Positions 1-12,146 of a DNA stretch of 64,000 nt are shown one piece after another. Under the pieces are notes generated by a model. It made no database searches. It was given only the letters and a program-made list of their open reading frames with translations, and was not told the origin of the DNA. The stretch is from Cantharellus purpuraceus (taxonomy: Eukaryota; Basidiomycota; Agaricomycetes; Cantharellales; Hydnaceae). Position 1 is the first letter of the stretch, and every line of letters starts with the position of its first letter. The stretch covers positions 558,001-622,000 of the forward strand of contig JALBUN010000005.1 of NCBI GenBank assembly GCA_025174535.1. The letters run 5' to 3'. The position numbers were made by a program, and so were the translations under genes.

Positions 1-2917
1 CGTATTCCAAATAACAATGTGTTGGAATGAATAGTGACTGTTTGGTGAACCTGTCAACAATCACAAGTATGGTGTCATATCCAAGTGATGGGGGAAGCTT
101 CTCTATGAAATCCATGGAGATGGAGTTCCATGGTTGTTCTAGGACTAGAAGTTGCTTAAGCATTCTGTAGGGTTTGTGCCTTTGTGATTTTGAGCACATA
201 CATGTGGTACAAGAGTTACAGTAGTGTTGAATGTATTCTCACATTTTTGGCCATATGTAGTCTTGTTGGATTAACCCTTGTGTGCAATTTTGCCCAAAAT
301 GGCCAGAGATCAGGTAATCATGATAATACTGCAAAACTCAGAGTTGGAGACCATTGGCATTGGGGATGTATATCTGGTCATTGTGTCAGAGGTGTCCTTC
401 GAGGTCAAGTGACCACTTTGGATCAGAAGGGTCCAAGTGTTTAACTGCAACAGGATCAGATCAGAGTGATGAGCAGATGTTGGAGCAGAGTTGGTCAATG
501 ACCATAATGGTGACAGCTCAGAGGGTGGGAGTCATGAGGGTGGATGCTCATAGGGATGATGCCAGCTGCTCATTAGTGAACACAGGATGAAAGTTGTGTG
601 GGTTTACAGTGGCATAGTTGCTACTCCCCTCTTTAGGGTAGACATCCCAGCATCTAGTTAATGCATTGGGCTTTGCTCCAAGTTGACCAGGACGGAAACA
701 GATAACAAGGTTGAACTGAGACAGGTATTTGGGCCATCAGACCTGTCTCCGCATGAGTAGTTTTGTTGTGGAGAAGCATTCCAAGTTCTTGTGGTCCATT
801 ATGAGGTCCACTGGATCAGAGGGGCCTTTGAGGTAGTGTCTCCATATCCGGAAGGCTTCATATATGGCAAGGAGCTCTTTGTCATGGATGTCATAGTTCA
901 GTTTGGGGGGCATAAATGTATGCAAGTGAAAAGCGATCGGGTGTACTTGTCTATCATCTCTCCAGATGATGGACAGGATCATGGCAAGTGCATAGTTAGA
1001 TCTCTAATAGGATAGGAACCTCTGGAACCCAATGAGTCAGTATCAGAGTAGAAGTAAAGGCCTTTTTCAAGGTCTTAGAGCTCTGTCTACATTCGTCAGT
1101 GAAATTCCATTGGATACCCTTCCTAGTAAGTCAGGTGAGTGGAATGGTAATATTGGGGTAGCTGTAAATGAAGCGGCAGTAGAAGTTGGCAAACCCCAAG
1201 AAGGACTGTATGTCTTTGACTTTTTGCAGTTCTGGCCATTCCTGTATGGCTTTGATTTTGTCATCAGACATTGTCAGTCCTGCCAGGAAGAGGGTATAGC
1301 CTAGATACTTAACTGAGTCAGAGTGGAATTTGCATTTGTTGGTGCAGGCGAAGAGGCCATGTTTTCAGAGACATCAGAGTACTTCTTGGACATGTGTCTG
1401 ATGTTCTTCTTCATTATCTGAATATACCAAAATGTCATCTAAGTAAATGAGGATGGTAACATTGAGGAGGTTGGTGAAGGTATCATTCATGAACCACTGG
1501 AAGGTGGCCAGAGCATTGGTTAGTCCAAAAGGCATGATGCACCATTTTGAAGATCCATATCGAGTGTAGAAAGTCATTTTCCACTCATCACCTTCTCTGA
1601 TGCAGACTAGATGGTAGGCATGTCAGAGATCTATTTTGGAATAGATCTTAGCCTTTCATGGGCTCTCAAGTAGGTCTGTGGTGTGAGGTATTGGGTATCG
1701 GTCTTTCTTGGTGATCTTGTTAAGTCCATGGAAGTTAATGCAAAGACGGAGTGATCTGTCTTTTTTGTGGACAAATAGGACTGGAGCTCCATAGGGGGAT
1801 AAGGATGGGTGGATGAAGCCTGTGGCCAAGTTCTTGTCTATGTTTAGAGCCAGTAGCTCTTTTTGGGATAGCAAGTAGATAGGGCCAAGCAGAGGGGTGG
1901 AGTTGTCATACAACTCACTTTTGAGATCATATGGTTGGTATTCCGCTAGGGAGTTGGCTTTAGACTTGCTGAACATGTTGGCGAACTCATGATACTCCTT
2001 AGAAAGCATAGATAGGTCCAGTGGAGTTGATCAGGTGGAATGGCAAGGAACATTGGATTGGAGAGGTGAACCTGGAACATGTGAGAGCCATCCAGTTTGC
2101 TTAGTCTGGCAAAGACCATAGTGTCCACCATTGATATAGACAGAGGGGTAGGTGGAGTATCTATCAGAGTGGAGTCAGCGGAAGGTAATTTTGCACCTAT
2201 AGTTGCTGGTGATGTTGGGAATGACACAGCCTGCACTGGAGAATGGAATGTAATATGGCCCAATGCCCAGTCAATCAACGGATTGTAGCAGGTGAGCCAA
2301 TTATGTCTGAGAACCACAGAACAGCTGGAGTCAAGTGGAGTAACATAGAATGTAAGGTTCTGGATTTCTCCAACAGAAAAATGGATAGACAGATCTATAG
2401 CTCATGAAATAACAGCATTAGTAGTGCCATCAAATAATTGGAGCGATATTGGAGTTATGGTGTATGTATGGAGTTTATGTAAATCAGAAAAAGAGGAATC
2501 AAGGAAACAGTGAGTAGAACTGGAGTCAATTAATGCTTGGATAGTGGTATCAGGAATGGAGTTGGAGTAGATGAGGAGGGTGAGAGAGTTGGAGTGGGAA
2601 AGAGTGGATGTGTTCAGGCGGACTTCATTTGCTGTATGGGGAGTACCAACACAGCCCTCAGCCTGTATGGAGGCTAGAGGACTGCTTACTATTTTTTTGG
2701 GTCTGTCACCTTGGTGTCGGACTTGTCCATCATGGCATTGGTGGCATGGCCCTTTGCCTTTGCTGCCAATGAGGTTGCCTTGTTGCAATCCTTGGCTTGG
2801 TGGCCAGGTTTTCCACAGAACAGGCAGAGGTTGTTGTCCATGCGGTGCTGGCATTCCTGCTGGGTAAGTTTTCCATCCTTTCCCAGCTTGGTGGAGAGGT
2901 CTGGAGTGCTCTTGCAA
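1..2917 (-). pseudogene. pol pseudogene (protease, RT, RNase H, partial integrase)
   Basis: Reading down the minus strand there is a retropepsin-like segment (ALIDSSSTHCFLD near 2520; the usual D[ST]G has become DSS), an RT segment with [11 protein letters not shown] (about 1430) and [12 protein letters not shown] (about 1530), an RNase H segment with DHKNLECFS (about 790), and the start of integrase at the window edge. Stops interrupt the frame, for example at 2402 and 1656. At about 1560 this copy keeps an intact CGA arginine codon (TRYGS) where the copy at 28752-28754 has TGA, which shows that the two copies lost codons independently. The intact element would make the enzymes for reverse transcription and integration. 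Confidence 0.85.
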
Positions 2918-3236
2918 GCTCCGGAGTTATTGCTGGTTCTGGAGTTGTTCTGACCGGAACTGGAAGTGGCCGCATTACCAGTGTTTGACTTCTGGCCTGA
3001 GTTGGTGGTGGTCTTCTTATCAGACCCCTTGTTGGACTTTGGGGTCTTATCTGATGATTTGTCTGATTTGTTGTTAGCCAAATTTTCACAGGAGACCTCC
3101 GATTGACATTCCCAATAACAGGTGTCGATGGATTAGGTGAGCTTGTGAAGGTTTACCAAAGTATCCAGCTTACCAATGCGTGCAGGATGGGAGACCAACA
3201 TAAAATTGGTGTTGGAGTGCAGCATTGCCCCATTGG
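2689..3236 (-). pseudogene. gag fragment with CCHC zinc knuckle
   Basis: The C-terminal part of Gag, containing the CCHC knuckle CLFCGKPGHQAKDC (about 2780-2830), which binds RNA in retroelement Gag proteins. A Lys/Ser/Asn-rich linker precedes the knuckle. The Gag frame ends in K-K-stop directly after a run of seven A (minus strand, 2692-2698), and the protease frame overlaps it in the -1 frame. The same arrangement exists at 29897-29907. The N-terminal half of Gag is missing, lost at the 3236 breakpoint. Confidence 0.8.
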
Positions 3237-3664
3237 TAGGGCAGTCCAAGACTGGACCCTAGAGACTGCAATCCAAGGATTGCAGCATAGATTCCCACAT
3301 ACATTGACATATCATCATGCATCAAATAAGTTTGACTCTGTAATGCAGAGTCAAAGGACCATTCACAAATTAATGAACAACCTAAACAAGTATGCAGGCT
3401 GAATAATAATGCCACCAGATGTGTACACATTCAGAAAGAGGTTTGTAACTGCAATACACGAACCCTTTGAGACAAGAAGTCCTCAAGAAGGGCTTCAATG
3501 CTGAGTTTAGCAGTATCAAGCAGTTATATGAGACTGCTTGAATGATAGAAGAGGCAACACAATACCATCATGGTATGTGACACCCAGAGAGCACAATGAA
3601 CATGCCCTCCTTGACTCATAGACCAGTAGTCCATAGAACTACTGGTGTAACAAACAGGGGAAGC
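3237..3664. other. unassigned repeat-block sequence
   Basis: No convincing coding region or known repeat was recognised here. It lies between the truncated gag and an LTR-like repeat and is poor in CpG like its neighbours, so it is probably old decayed element sequence. Confidence 0.4.
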
Positions 3665-4260
3665 TGTTACATCCTGTAACACTGAGTCCATCTCCACCTC
3701 CACCATCTCTGCCTCCACCATCTTTACCTCTGTCATCTCCATGTCCATCAATCCCAAACTCCATTATTGTTCTCCTTATAAGTAGTTTCTTCTTATGTAT
3801 TACAACAAACTGCCATCTATTATATTACTTAGTATTGGTTCAGACTTGGGTCTGAACTCTGAACTCCTTTCCATGTTGTACTCCATATCTGTCTTATTGT
3901 TCTATTGCTTTGAGTTTTATCATTCAATTCTCCACATACTTATATGGGCTACTCTCTGTATGTTACAGTAGTTCATATATCAACTAAGATTCACCTCATC
4001 AACTTCTTGGTTGCTAGCTTCTTAACAAGTTGAACTCTGGATCCTTGATCCAACTCCATACCTCTGAACTCCAAAATATTGGACTGACAATCCAAGGGGG
4101 CACAACACATAAGTTGAAGCCAAGTCCACTTGATCTGACTCAATAGTTATTGCTCCATTCTGTCTCTGGTTGAACTGGAACAGTAAAGTCCCCTCCCCAT
4201 TATTACTAGTATCCAAACTCCAGTTACTCCTTTCAAACACAGTCTCCCAGGCCTTAACAG
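3665..4260 (+). repeat. LTR-like repeat A (about 300 bp) plus associated flank B
   Basis: Starts TGTTACATCCTGTAACAC and the A part ends at ATGTTACA (3967). Similar A units occur at 14516-14817, 15318-15607 and 41430-41701 (same orientation) and at 4989-5140 and 19851-20139 (inverted). In four of these A is followed by the same 270-bp flank B, which contains AAGCCAAGTCCACTTGATCT and CAGTTGAACTGGAACAGT. TG...CA-type ends and length suggest an LTR followed by the 5' leader of a gypsy element; at 42970-43275 flank B leads directly into a gag start. No clear target duplication was seen. Confidence 0.65.
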
Positions 4261-4726
4261 TATATGGTGATATTCAGGAATGGAAAGTGAAATAAAGCAC
4301 ATTGGTGGTGCATAAATAGAATTTGATAGGGAAAATGTGGTTCCCATACAGCCATCAAGGTTGCTCAGGTCAAGGCTGAGGCCACCAGTAAGAGAGCTTT
4401 GGCAAGGGCAATTGCAAAAGACAAGGGGGCCATGTGGGAGGTGGACAAAGAGTCAGAACTCAATATTGTCTGCAATACATGCATTAAGTGTGATGATATG
4501 TGTGAGTGGGCAATGATGAGTAGACTAATGACTGGATGATTCTCCTTATACTGATTAGATTCTTTAGATTGGGAAGTCACATTCCTGCTATGCCAGCACT
4601 TCAGATTGAAGTGCAAGGTGAAAGGCAATGCCCCTCCACATTGTAAGCATGATCAGGAGGAGGGCATGAGTACTGTGGAGTGTTAAGGGCTGATACTAGA
4701 GGTTCAATGGAATAACCAGAGTTTGA
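4261..4726. other. decayed repeat sequence
   Basis: The part from 4261 to 4350 (TGCATAAATAGAATTTGATAG) recurs at 42900-42977, also next to the A/B repeat family. The remainder has no recognisable gene and no other repeat match that I could see. Confidence 0.4.
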
Positions 4727-5140
4727 ATGCTAGTGAGGAAGGGGAAGAAACTTCACTGTCCCAGTTCAACTGGAGACAGAGTGGGGGCAATAACTATTGA
4801 GTCAGATCAAGTGGACTTGGCTTCAACTTGTGGTGTTGCACCCCCTTGGATCGTCAGTCCAATATTTTGGAGTTTGGAGTATAGAGTTGGATCAGGGATC
4901 CAAAGTTTGACTTGTCAAGAAGAAACTTTGTCAAGAAGCTAGCAACCAAGAAGTTGATGGGGCAAATATTAGTCGATATATGAACTACTGTAACATACAG
5001 AGAGTAGCCCATATAAGTATGTGAAGAATTGAATGATAAAACTAAAAGTGATAGGACAATAAGATGGATGTGGAATACAACATGGAAAGGAGTTCAGAGT
5101 TTGGACTTGAGTCCAAACTAATACTAAGCAACATAAAACA
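4727..5140 (-). repeat. inverted, truncated copy of repeat A/B
   Basis: Reverse-complement match to the flank-B plus LTR-A family: GTTGAACTGGGACAGT is at 4755-4775, and TGTAACATACAGAGAGTAG at 4989 is the inverted LTR end. The LTR part is truncated near 5140, after about 150 bp. Confidence 0.6.
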
Positions 5141-5169
5141 CACATGAATCTCCATCCATATAACCAATT

Positions 5170-5489
5170 ACCAAGTACAGTCAGGAGTAATAAGTCTATA
5201 TGCCAAGTTTTATATTTGTAACTAGTATTTCAATATGATCTTCTACTTTTCATTCTTATTGATTCAACCTCCCCTCTATGTCTGATTACTCTAGCTTACT
5301 TGATCCGGATGCCAAGTTCATTCGCATATGCATAAGTACGCGTTCTACCAGTATGTAGTTCTCTAGTCAATTCTGAATCATATTGATCTCACCGACAGAC
5401 TGCTTTTATCTCTTGAAGATTCCAATTGCATATTGGAATGCTACGCTATTGTTCTACCGACTGCTATTTGTCCATTTAATCTCACAACA
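5170..5489 (+). repeat. repeat C, copy 1
   Basis: Related to 13060-13490: both contain a TACAGTCAG start, the stretch ATGCCAAG..TATCTTTGTAACTAG, a CCCCTCTATGTCT block and an end near AATCTCTCAACAC. It is probably a solo LTR or LTR fragment. Its right edge coincides with the point where the truncated MFS transporter copy begins, so this insertion, or recombination at it, may have removed the 5' part of that gene. Confidence 0.5.
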
Positions 5490-7085
5490 CACCCGAGCTG
5501 AAGTTCAAGTCCGGCTGGCCGCATTCTAACTATTGTTTGTCAAACCTGACATCTTCGCACGTCTTCGGGTCCATCACACCTCCCTTTAACGTAGGTCTGT
5601 GGGTTCTTTTTCAAGTATCATAGCCTGTGGCTTGAGCACAATAAGGGTGCATCACCTGAGCGGCTGGCGATGGATATTGGTGAGACATCTCAGAGTTTAG
5701 AGTGATATCATTATGCATGACCGTATGTCATGATAGATCATCGAAGGCCTCGTGACATGCCTATTAAGTATCCTTGGCTACTTTAGTAGGTTCCGGAAAC
5801 TGCGGTCTGCTGATTCTCATTTCAACTAGTCATCGTCGACTTTCCGGATAAGAACAAGTTCCTGACACCAGAAGAGACTGCATTGATCAAAGAGCGTGTC
5901 CAGCGAGGTAGCAGCGATGTCGTGCACGATCCGTTGACGCTAAAAAAAGCCCTTCACTACGCATGTGATCTCAAGCTATGGAGTGAGTAGGGCATCCATT
6001 GCTCCCTTTCTCCCTCTCACATCGCTCTTCAGGCTTTGGTACGGCATACCTAGGTGCCACAATGTGAGTTCTACACCACTGTTTTACGAGGTAGACTCTC
6101 ATCCTGGTTGTTAGACCCGTGTATGTTCGTTTGGCTATAACTGGTATCAATAGTTTTCAAAGTGCTCACGAGTTCCTGAGGCATATGGTTATTTCACGCC
6201 AATTATTCTGATCGGCCTCGGGTTCTCTGTCAAGAATGTACAACTACTTGTTAGTCCTTTTGAGAAGTCACATTTTCACAACCTATCAGTTGATGCTCTT
6301 GGTCAGGTCGCTCCGACTGTTATCAGTGCCGCCCTGTTTGCGTTGGGTGTGAGCAGGATAGCAGGCCGATATAGGATGAGGGGTCCTATTGTGCGTGTTA
6401 GATACCATGCTTTATCCACAGAGTTTATCAAACCAAATCCAATTCGAAGATCATTTTTCAATCGCTCACAGGAATAACTGGACTTCCCTTACAGCATTTC
6501 ACCCTAACAACTCGGTGAGACTATATTTCCCGCATTCGCGCACCAATAGGTCACCAATCCAATTTCAAAAGGTTCGTTTGGCGGGTGCATTTATAGGCAT
6601 TCCGGGAACGCAAGGAAACACCCCTGCCCTACTTGTGTGTCTAGGTTTCTTCTTTTCTTATATTCGCTGACTGTTCCACAGCAATCTAATAAAATCAGGC
6701 GACGAAGTAAGCGTTCATTCGCCAGCGCATTTCAAATCGCATCTGGGGGAATTGGTGCGAGATCCATCTTTGGCGATCGTTCCTGGCGAGGCTGAACCAT
6801 ATTTCAAAGGTGGTATTATTGCATCAGTAGGTAAGCCGCCGTTGACATATGTCTCTAGCTGTCTCAATTCCGTTCTCCTATCGGCGGCTCCCTCTTTTCT
6901 GAGCAGCGTATCGTCAACAAGACTATCCTAGATACAGGCTCGGCATTACGGTTACGATCGCTTTCCAAGGATTGATCATTGTCCTTGTCGGACTGAACTC
7001 CATATACTTCTCGTACCGCAACAGCCAGGTGCGGAAGGGTGGGAAACCAATCGAAGGCCAGCCTGGCTTTTTGTACACATTGTGA
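5490..7085 (+). pseudogene. 5'-truncated MFS transporter copy (ACS family)
   Basis: Diverged, inverted partner of the gene at 7745-10181. It begins inside the exon for ..TRAEVQVRLA and runs to the true C-terminus, KPIEGQPGFLYTL followed by TGA at 7083-7085. Recognisable exons give GWRWI (about 5660), VDFPDKNKFLTPEETALI (about 5835), DLKLWSE (about 5970) and the last transmembrane segment GLIIVLVGLNSIYFSYRN (about 6960-7025). The DFPD..FLT.EE motif is typical of the Dal5/TNA1-like anion:cation symporter group. The start and the first transmembrane helices are missing, so no normal transporter can be made. Amino-acid differences are numerous, so the duplication is old. Confidence 0.8.
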
Positions 7086-7744
7086 TGTACATCAATATAA
7101 ACTCTCATGGCTGCTGTTGATTTGCATTTACAACGGAGCATAAGCAGTGTTGCTACTCAATACCTACTGACAGTTCAAATTCTCAACTGCTTTTAGGGCA
7201 TTATAATAGCATAATATTCACAACACGAAGGTAATCGTTGATTCTGACTGGATACGGTAAGATGAACGAAGTGGATCTGTAGGCATGGCTGCCATGAAGC
7301 TAATGTTATGATAACTTGTGCTTAGGGTAATGGCTGCATTAGGATGGACATACTTCATACTTGAAGGGTATAGTTACCACCAAAATTCAGTCACACACCT
7401 TGCTTTGTGGAACCGCAGCAAGTCGAGGGTTCAGATCAACCCTGAGACATTTTTCTGTGAGGTCGTATAAGCTCCAGATCTCCGCTGCAAGAGAGGGGAA
7501 GAAACGAAATGTATACGGTGTAAACTGCAGCAAAGTGGATGACCCGATTTGTCGATCGCTACAATCACAATCAAACCACCCCTGTTGCTTGAGACAGCTG
7601 AGCAGTGCAGGACCCTGGAAAATTTGCAGAGAAAACCAGAAGTAAAGATTCCACATCTTGACCTAGGAAATTTATGAGGAGTATGGTACGGTTCGACCTC
7701 CCCACCCTCCATTATGCAAAGCAAATCGGTAGAAGGAATGAATT
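7086..7744. other. spacer between the two MFS arms
   Basis: 659 bp separating two convergent MFS copies. Overlapping ORFs occur on both strands (for example 7431-7724) but none resembles a known family, and neither has clear introns. It probably contains the 3' UTRs and terminators of both copies. Confidence 0.4.
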
Positions 7745-10181
7745 TTACAAAGTGTACAAAAATCCAGGCTGGCCTTCGATTGGTTTCCCACCCTTCCGTA
7801 CCTGGCGGTTACGGTACGAGAAAAATATAGAGTTCAGTCCGACCAGGACAATGGTCAACCCCTGGAGAGCAATCGTAACAGCGATGCCCAGTTTATATCC
7901 CGGAGAGTCCTGTTGACGGTAGGCTGTTCAGAAGGGTTGGATAGTATGGATACAAGCAGATGAGAACATGGGTTAACGACGACTTACCTACTGATGTGAT
8001 AATGCCACCTTTTGAATATATATCAGCATCACTGGGAAACGATGACTTCGGAGAAACCTTGCACCGATTCCTCCACAGGCGATTTGAAATGCGCTGGCGA
8101 ATGAACGCTTACTTTGTAGCCTGATGTTATTAGATTGCTGTGAGACAATTAGCGTATGTAGGCATGAAGAAGATCTTGTACGCACGTAAGCAAGGAGGGC
8201 AGGAACATTCCCGTGCGCTCCCGCAATGCCTATAAACACACCCGCGAGACGAACCTTTCGGTTGAGTCAGTAGCTTCTCAGATAGTATACGGATGCGGGG
8301 AAGAGCTGGACTCACTGAGCCGTTAGTATGAAATCCTGTCAGGGAAAGTCCAGTTATTGTCATCAGAGCTTGTAATATGACCTTTGATTTATTTCTAAGC
8401 ATCTGCTGAAGAGAAAGGAATGGAATTCAACGCTTACAATAGGACCCCTTAGTTGGTACCGGTCGGCAACCCTGCTCAAGGCCAACGCACACAAGCCAGC
8501 ACTGATTCCTATCGGGGCAATCTTACCAGGAGTTAAATTGACAGGCTGTATTTGATAATAAAGACTCACAAGTACTTGCGCATTTCTGACAGAGAACCCA
8601 AGGCCAATCAGAATGATTTGTGTGAAATATCCATAGGCCTAGGAAACACATTAGCTCTTCAATAAAGAAAACATCATCTAGATTTAGACGAACTGCTAGT
8701 GCTCTGGAAAATAAGATGACAAATAAGGGTGGAAGTGAGACTATCTCGGACACTTTTAAGACTCACGTAACGGTACATAGGAATGCCATGCCGAAACCTT
8801 ATGAGTGCCGTGAATCATTCAAACAGAAGGTGCCATGGGATCTAGTTACTCACTCCACAGCTTGAGATCACGTGCATAATGAAGGGCTTTATGAAAGGTC
8901 AATGGGTCATATTCGACATCACCCCTATCTCTCTCCAATCTCTTCCTAATCAACGCAGTCTCCTCACTCGTCAGGAACTTGTTTCTGTCAGGAAAGTCGA
9001 CAATGACTAGTCGAAATAATTAATGACAAGCAGACCGCAATTCTGTGACATACCGAAGCGACCAAGAATGCCTAAAAGACAGGTCACGATGCCTTCGATG
9101 ATCTTCCATATCGTCATACATCGTTCTTTAATCCACTTCTGCATAGAATGACATGACAGACCAGTATCCACCGCCAGCCACTCAGGTGATGCACTCTTAT
9201 TGTGCTCAAGCCATAGGCTATGATATTGGAGCAAGAACCCGTGACCACAGAACTGCAATGAGCGGGACATCAGGGAATTCTAAGAGGGTGGGATTATGAA
9301 TTGACAAACAACAGATGGAAAGAGGCTAGCCGGACTTGAACTTCAGCTCGGGTGTACCAGCAGGAGATGAGCCAGACACATGCAGGGAAGAAGCCTGCCT
9401 GCGTATATGCCCAAGTCTGAACGGTTAAGGGTCATACTTGAACAGGAAAATCAAGCACCTCTAGGATGCCAAGTAAGGCCCTCAGTGCTACCATCTGATT
9501 CCAGGTTTCGACAAATCCCATGGCAATCATGATAAGTCCCCATAGTCTGGCGACATTGTCAGCTTAACAGATGAAGAGCAGTGGGTGATCGACTTGCAGT
9601 CCGATTGTGCCCAAATACATCGAAGCGCCAACCCGACGAAACACGGCATTAGCAGGAATTTCTGGTAGATGGTGATTGGAGTGAACGGAAACCTCTGGCT
9701 TGAGGAAAGACACACCGAGGATGATGTATGGAATGAAGAACACAAGGGTGGCTAATGAGTAGTGATCCCCAATGCCAAGGCCCTAGATGTTCATTAAAAA
9801 ACTACTCAAAAATAGCCCGATGAGCTTACGATCTCTTTGTCGGCCCCAGAGACTCGCGCATTTGCGAGATTGTTCCGATCAATAATACTTCGGGCAGGGG
9901 GACGAGACATAACTGGTAAAGTGGCTGAAGTGATGGAAAAATCATTGTTTACCTAAAGGCATACAGGCTACCTAGAATAGGTAACAAGCGTATGTCGACC
10001 TTTCGTCTATGTAAAAGTTAGGGATACTACGGTGCACAGAAGCAACGATAGATGAATCTTACTTTGTCCTTTCCACCATTTCCTGGTTAGCGATATCATC
10101 CACATCGGAGACTATCTCCTGGGCGTTCGGGTCTGCTTTCTCAAGAGGCGACGAGACGCTCGTACGCTTCGAGCCTGGCAT
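7745..10181 (-). CDS. MFS transporter, anion:cation symporter (Dal5/TNA1-like) family
   Basis: Multi-exon gene. The start ATG at 10181 (MPGSKRTSVSSPLEK) was chosen because splicing joins it to KVDIRLLPILGSLYAF and then to IIDRNNLANARVSGADKEI. Later exons give VFFIPYIILEIPANAVFRRV, LWGLIMIAMGFVETWNQMVA, FFPACVWLISCWYTRAEV, GWRWIL, IVDFPDRNKFLTSEETALI, and finally GQPGFLYTL with TAA at 7745-7747. DR.N..NARV, the FIPY..EIP.N stretch and the DFPD..FL..EE loop are hallmarks of ACS permeases, plasma-membrane proteins with about 12 helices that import organic anions such as allantoate, nicotinate or other vitamins. The substrate cannot be read from sequence. Introns are about 45-75 bp with GT-AG ends. 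Every exon junction I traced keeps the frame, so the gene looks functional. A truncated copy faces it at 5490-7085. Confidence 0.85.
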
Positions 10182-10675
10182 GCTAGATGGGTGGAGACGA
10201 GCAGAGCACAGAACAATTGCTCAAGTGTCCTCCCCCTTTTATTCCCTAGCTTTGTCACAATCACATAGGGTCCTCTTCTTGGCGCGTAATTGACTTGGAG
10301 AACTGGCGCCTGAGCGATTCCATGCTGCATATACAAACCCAACTCCGCCACTTCTACATCATCACCATAGAATATGAATGAATGGAAGGCATGCGCGCGA
10401 GACACTCCCAGATGCCAAGTAATTTCTGCTGTTGCGAGGTTTCCAAATAGGTGTTAACCGCACTGAAGCTGACTTCTTGAGTCAAAACTGTTTTTGCGTT
10501 GATCGTCTTGAGAATTGCAATCAGTAGTTAGGAGTCCTCAAATGTCGGAAATATGCCTGTGAAATAGGATTTATGAATAATTTAGCGGCATATAAGAGCT
10601 GGGAATTGTTGAAACTTGACACCATATCTACCGACGTCCAGCAGAGTCGATAGGTACCTGGAAGGTCGAAACATG

Positions 10676-11571
10676 TCAATCTGAAATGATACCTTGAACT
10701 CTGTCCTTTTCTGAGAAATTAAATCTTTGAGTTTGCGTGCTGTCGATTAATGAATGTATAGAGAGTGATTGGGGGGTAATAGCCAAGTGGCAAAGAAATA
10801 GGGATCGGAAGAGAACCAGAGGCACGTCCAGGATATGCTGATGAAATGAAGTCACATAGATCCCCCCCCGAACTGCATAATATGATGCAAACGTGAATAC
10901 GAAGAGTGGCAAAAAATCGCTCTTGTATTTCCTTTCGTCTACTGCTACTATTGTTGAGACCACCCCCATGGAGATTGTAGACTACTCACTATGCTGTAAC
11001 GCAGTAGAGATTGGAAGCACAGCACCACTGTCAACGTTCCCGGAATAAGAGACAGATAGCATTCATCAAGGGACTTAATTTCCGAGGGAACAAAAATTCT
11101 GGATGCAATCAGAGTACCGTAAATAATCACCAGCGAGACCAATCCAGAAGGACCGGTCGTCTTTCGAAGAAGTCTAGACAAGATGCACTGGAGTGCAATA
11201 GTGGTAGAACTATAGAAGAGAGACGCAGAGAGAGAAATCTTATTACTCGGCGGCATAATAAGAACCTCGAGTGTTGCTCCATCAATATATCCGAACTGGG
11301 TTCTATCTTTGACATGTCGGCCTACATCCAGGGCATTATAAGAGCCGGCTACCCCAGAGTAAATTACACCAAGTGGCCAGCAAGAGCCTGAGACACCGGC
11401 GGTAGACATTATGCAGTCTAGTTTTCCCGTTTCTTGAGCCCCAAACAAGGACCGTACATCTCCATAGGTTTGACAAAGGCTGCTCTCATTACCCTCTTGC
11501 GTTCTCTCAGGAAATCTCTTTCTGAAAGACACAATTCTTCTCCCAACCGTGCCTGAGCGTCCCACTGGCAT
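10676..11571 (-). CDS. hypothetical membrane protein
   Basis: A long minus-strand ORF (10948-11571, 207 codons) has hydrophobic segments LFYSSTTIALQCILSRLL, GLVSLVIIYGTLIASRIFV and SLIPGTLTVVLCFQSLLRY, suggesting an integral membrane protein with about three helices. A second ORF (10676-10969) can be joined through an intron with a GTGAGT donor at about 10964 and adds more hydrophobic sequence (DFLPLFVFTFASYYAV). Another ORF just upstream (11578-11862) may be an earlier exon. I do not recognise the family. Start, stop and exon number are uncertain. CpG frequency is like that of the neighbouring genes, not the repeats. Confidence 0.4.
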
Positions 11572-11871
11572 TCTGGTTTATTGACGGGTCCGGTTGTTCA
11601 AACGCAACTCCGAGTAAAGTGAGCCCTGACCTCGACTCAGCTCAAGAATGAGCGTCGAAATTTGGGACTGCAGGCCAGAAAATGGAAGTATGGTGGGCCA
11701 CGCCCGTGTCAAAGTGTTGATGAAATGGTGCTCAATACAGCCGATGAACCAAGAAAAGACAGTCCATTCCAAAATGCAACGGGTGCCTAAATGAGTAGAT
11801 ACATGGCGCACAATATAATGACGTGTTTTGTAAATTGGGCACCAGAGGGCCTTTACAGCCACATAGGACTA

Positions 11872-12037
11872 CGGTGTTAATTGACACATTGCCTGTAAAT
11901 AAAATCAGCGAATGGGGAGGACAAAGTTACGCACTAGGTGTTGTTGGGAATACGACCATTATGTAAGCCCGTACGATGGTTCGTGCACTCAGCGCCTGCC
12001 GCCTGGCAGGATATATAAACGCGTAGAAGTTTTCACT
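11872..12037. promoter_or_regulatory. possible upstream region of the hypothetical membrane gene
   Basis: Non-coding stretch directly upstream of the 11.6-11.86 kb minus-strand ORF. No specific box could be identified. Confidence 0.2.
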
Positions 12038-12068
12038 CCACCTCAGTGAAGGAATATCACTGAGGTGG
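12038..12068. repeat. perfect 11-bp hairpin, copy 1
   Basis: The stem CCACCTCAGTG pairs perfectly with CACTGAGGTGG across a nine-base loop, AAGGAATAT. The core recurs 102 bp later at 12147-12171. Confidence 0.85.
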
Positions 12069-12146
12069 TACATAGTCATTTCACTTATGATAGATTAGTA
12101 TTAATGTACACTAGTTATCATGCTAGGTAATTAGTTTGATGTATAA

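Larger units (their letters stand above)
1..3236 (-). mobile_element. Ty3/gypsy chromovirus remnant, copy 1
   Basis: Partial LTR retrotransposon on the minus strand, cut by the window edge in the integrase and truncated at about 3236 inside gag. It aligns along its whole length with 27200-30420, the same part of the complete element at 23526-31542. No LTR remains at its right end, where the match stops after the shared CCCCATTGG. Differences from the other copy are mostly CpG to TpG or CpA: 300-420 contains one CG where the matching 27481-27601 has nine. The order on the minus strand is gag, protease, RT, RNase H, integrase start. It is dead: several in-frame stops and no intact ORF. Confidence 0.9.

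Noticed and set aside
1..3236. Classical repeat-induced point mutation of the Neurospora type
   Set aside because: That process prefers CpA to TpA. Here the losses seen are at CpG, giving TG and CA, so methylation-driven CpG decay or a CpG-directed variant fits better.
11011..11391. Plus-strand ORF over the hypothetical membrane gene
   Set aside because: Shadow frame, highly charged, with no family and no splice context; the minus strand has clear hydrophobic helices.
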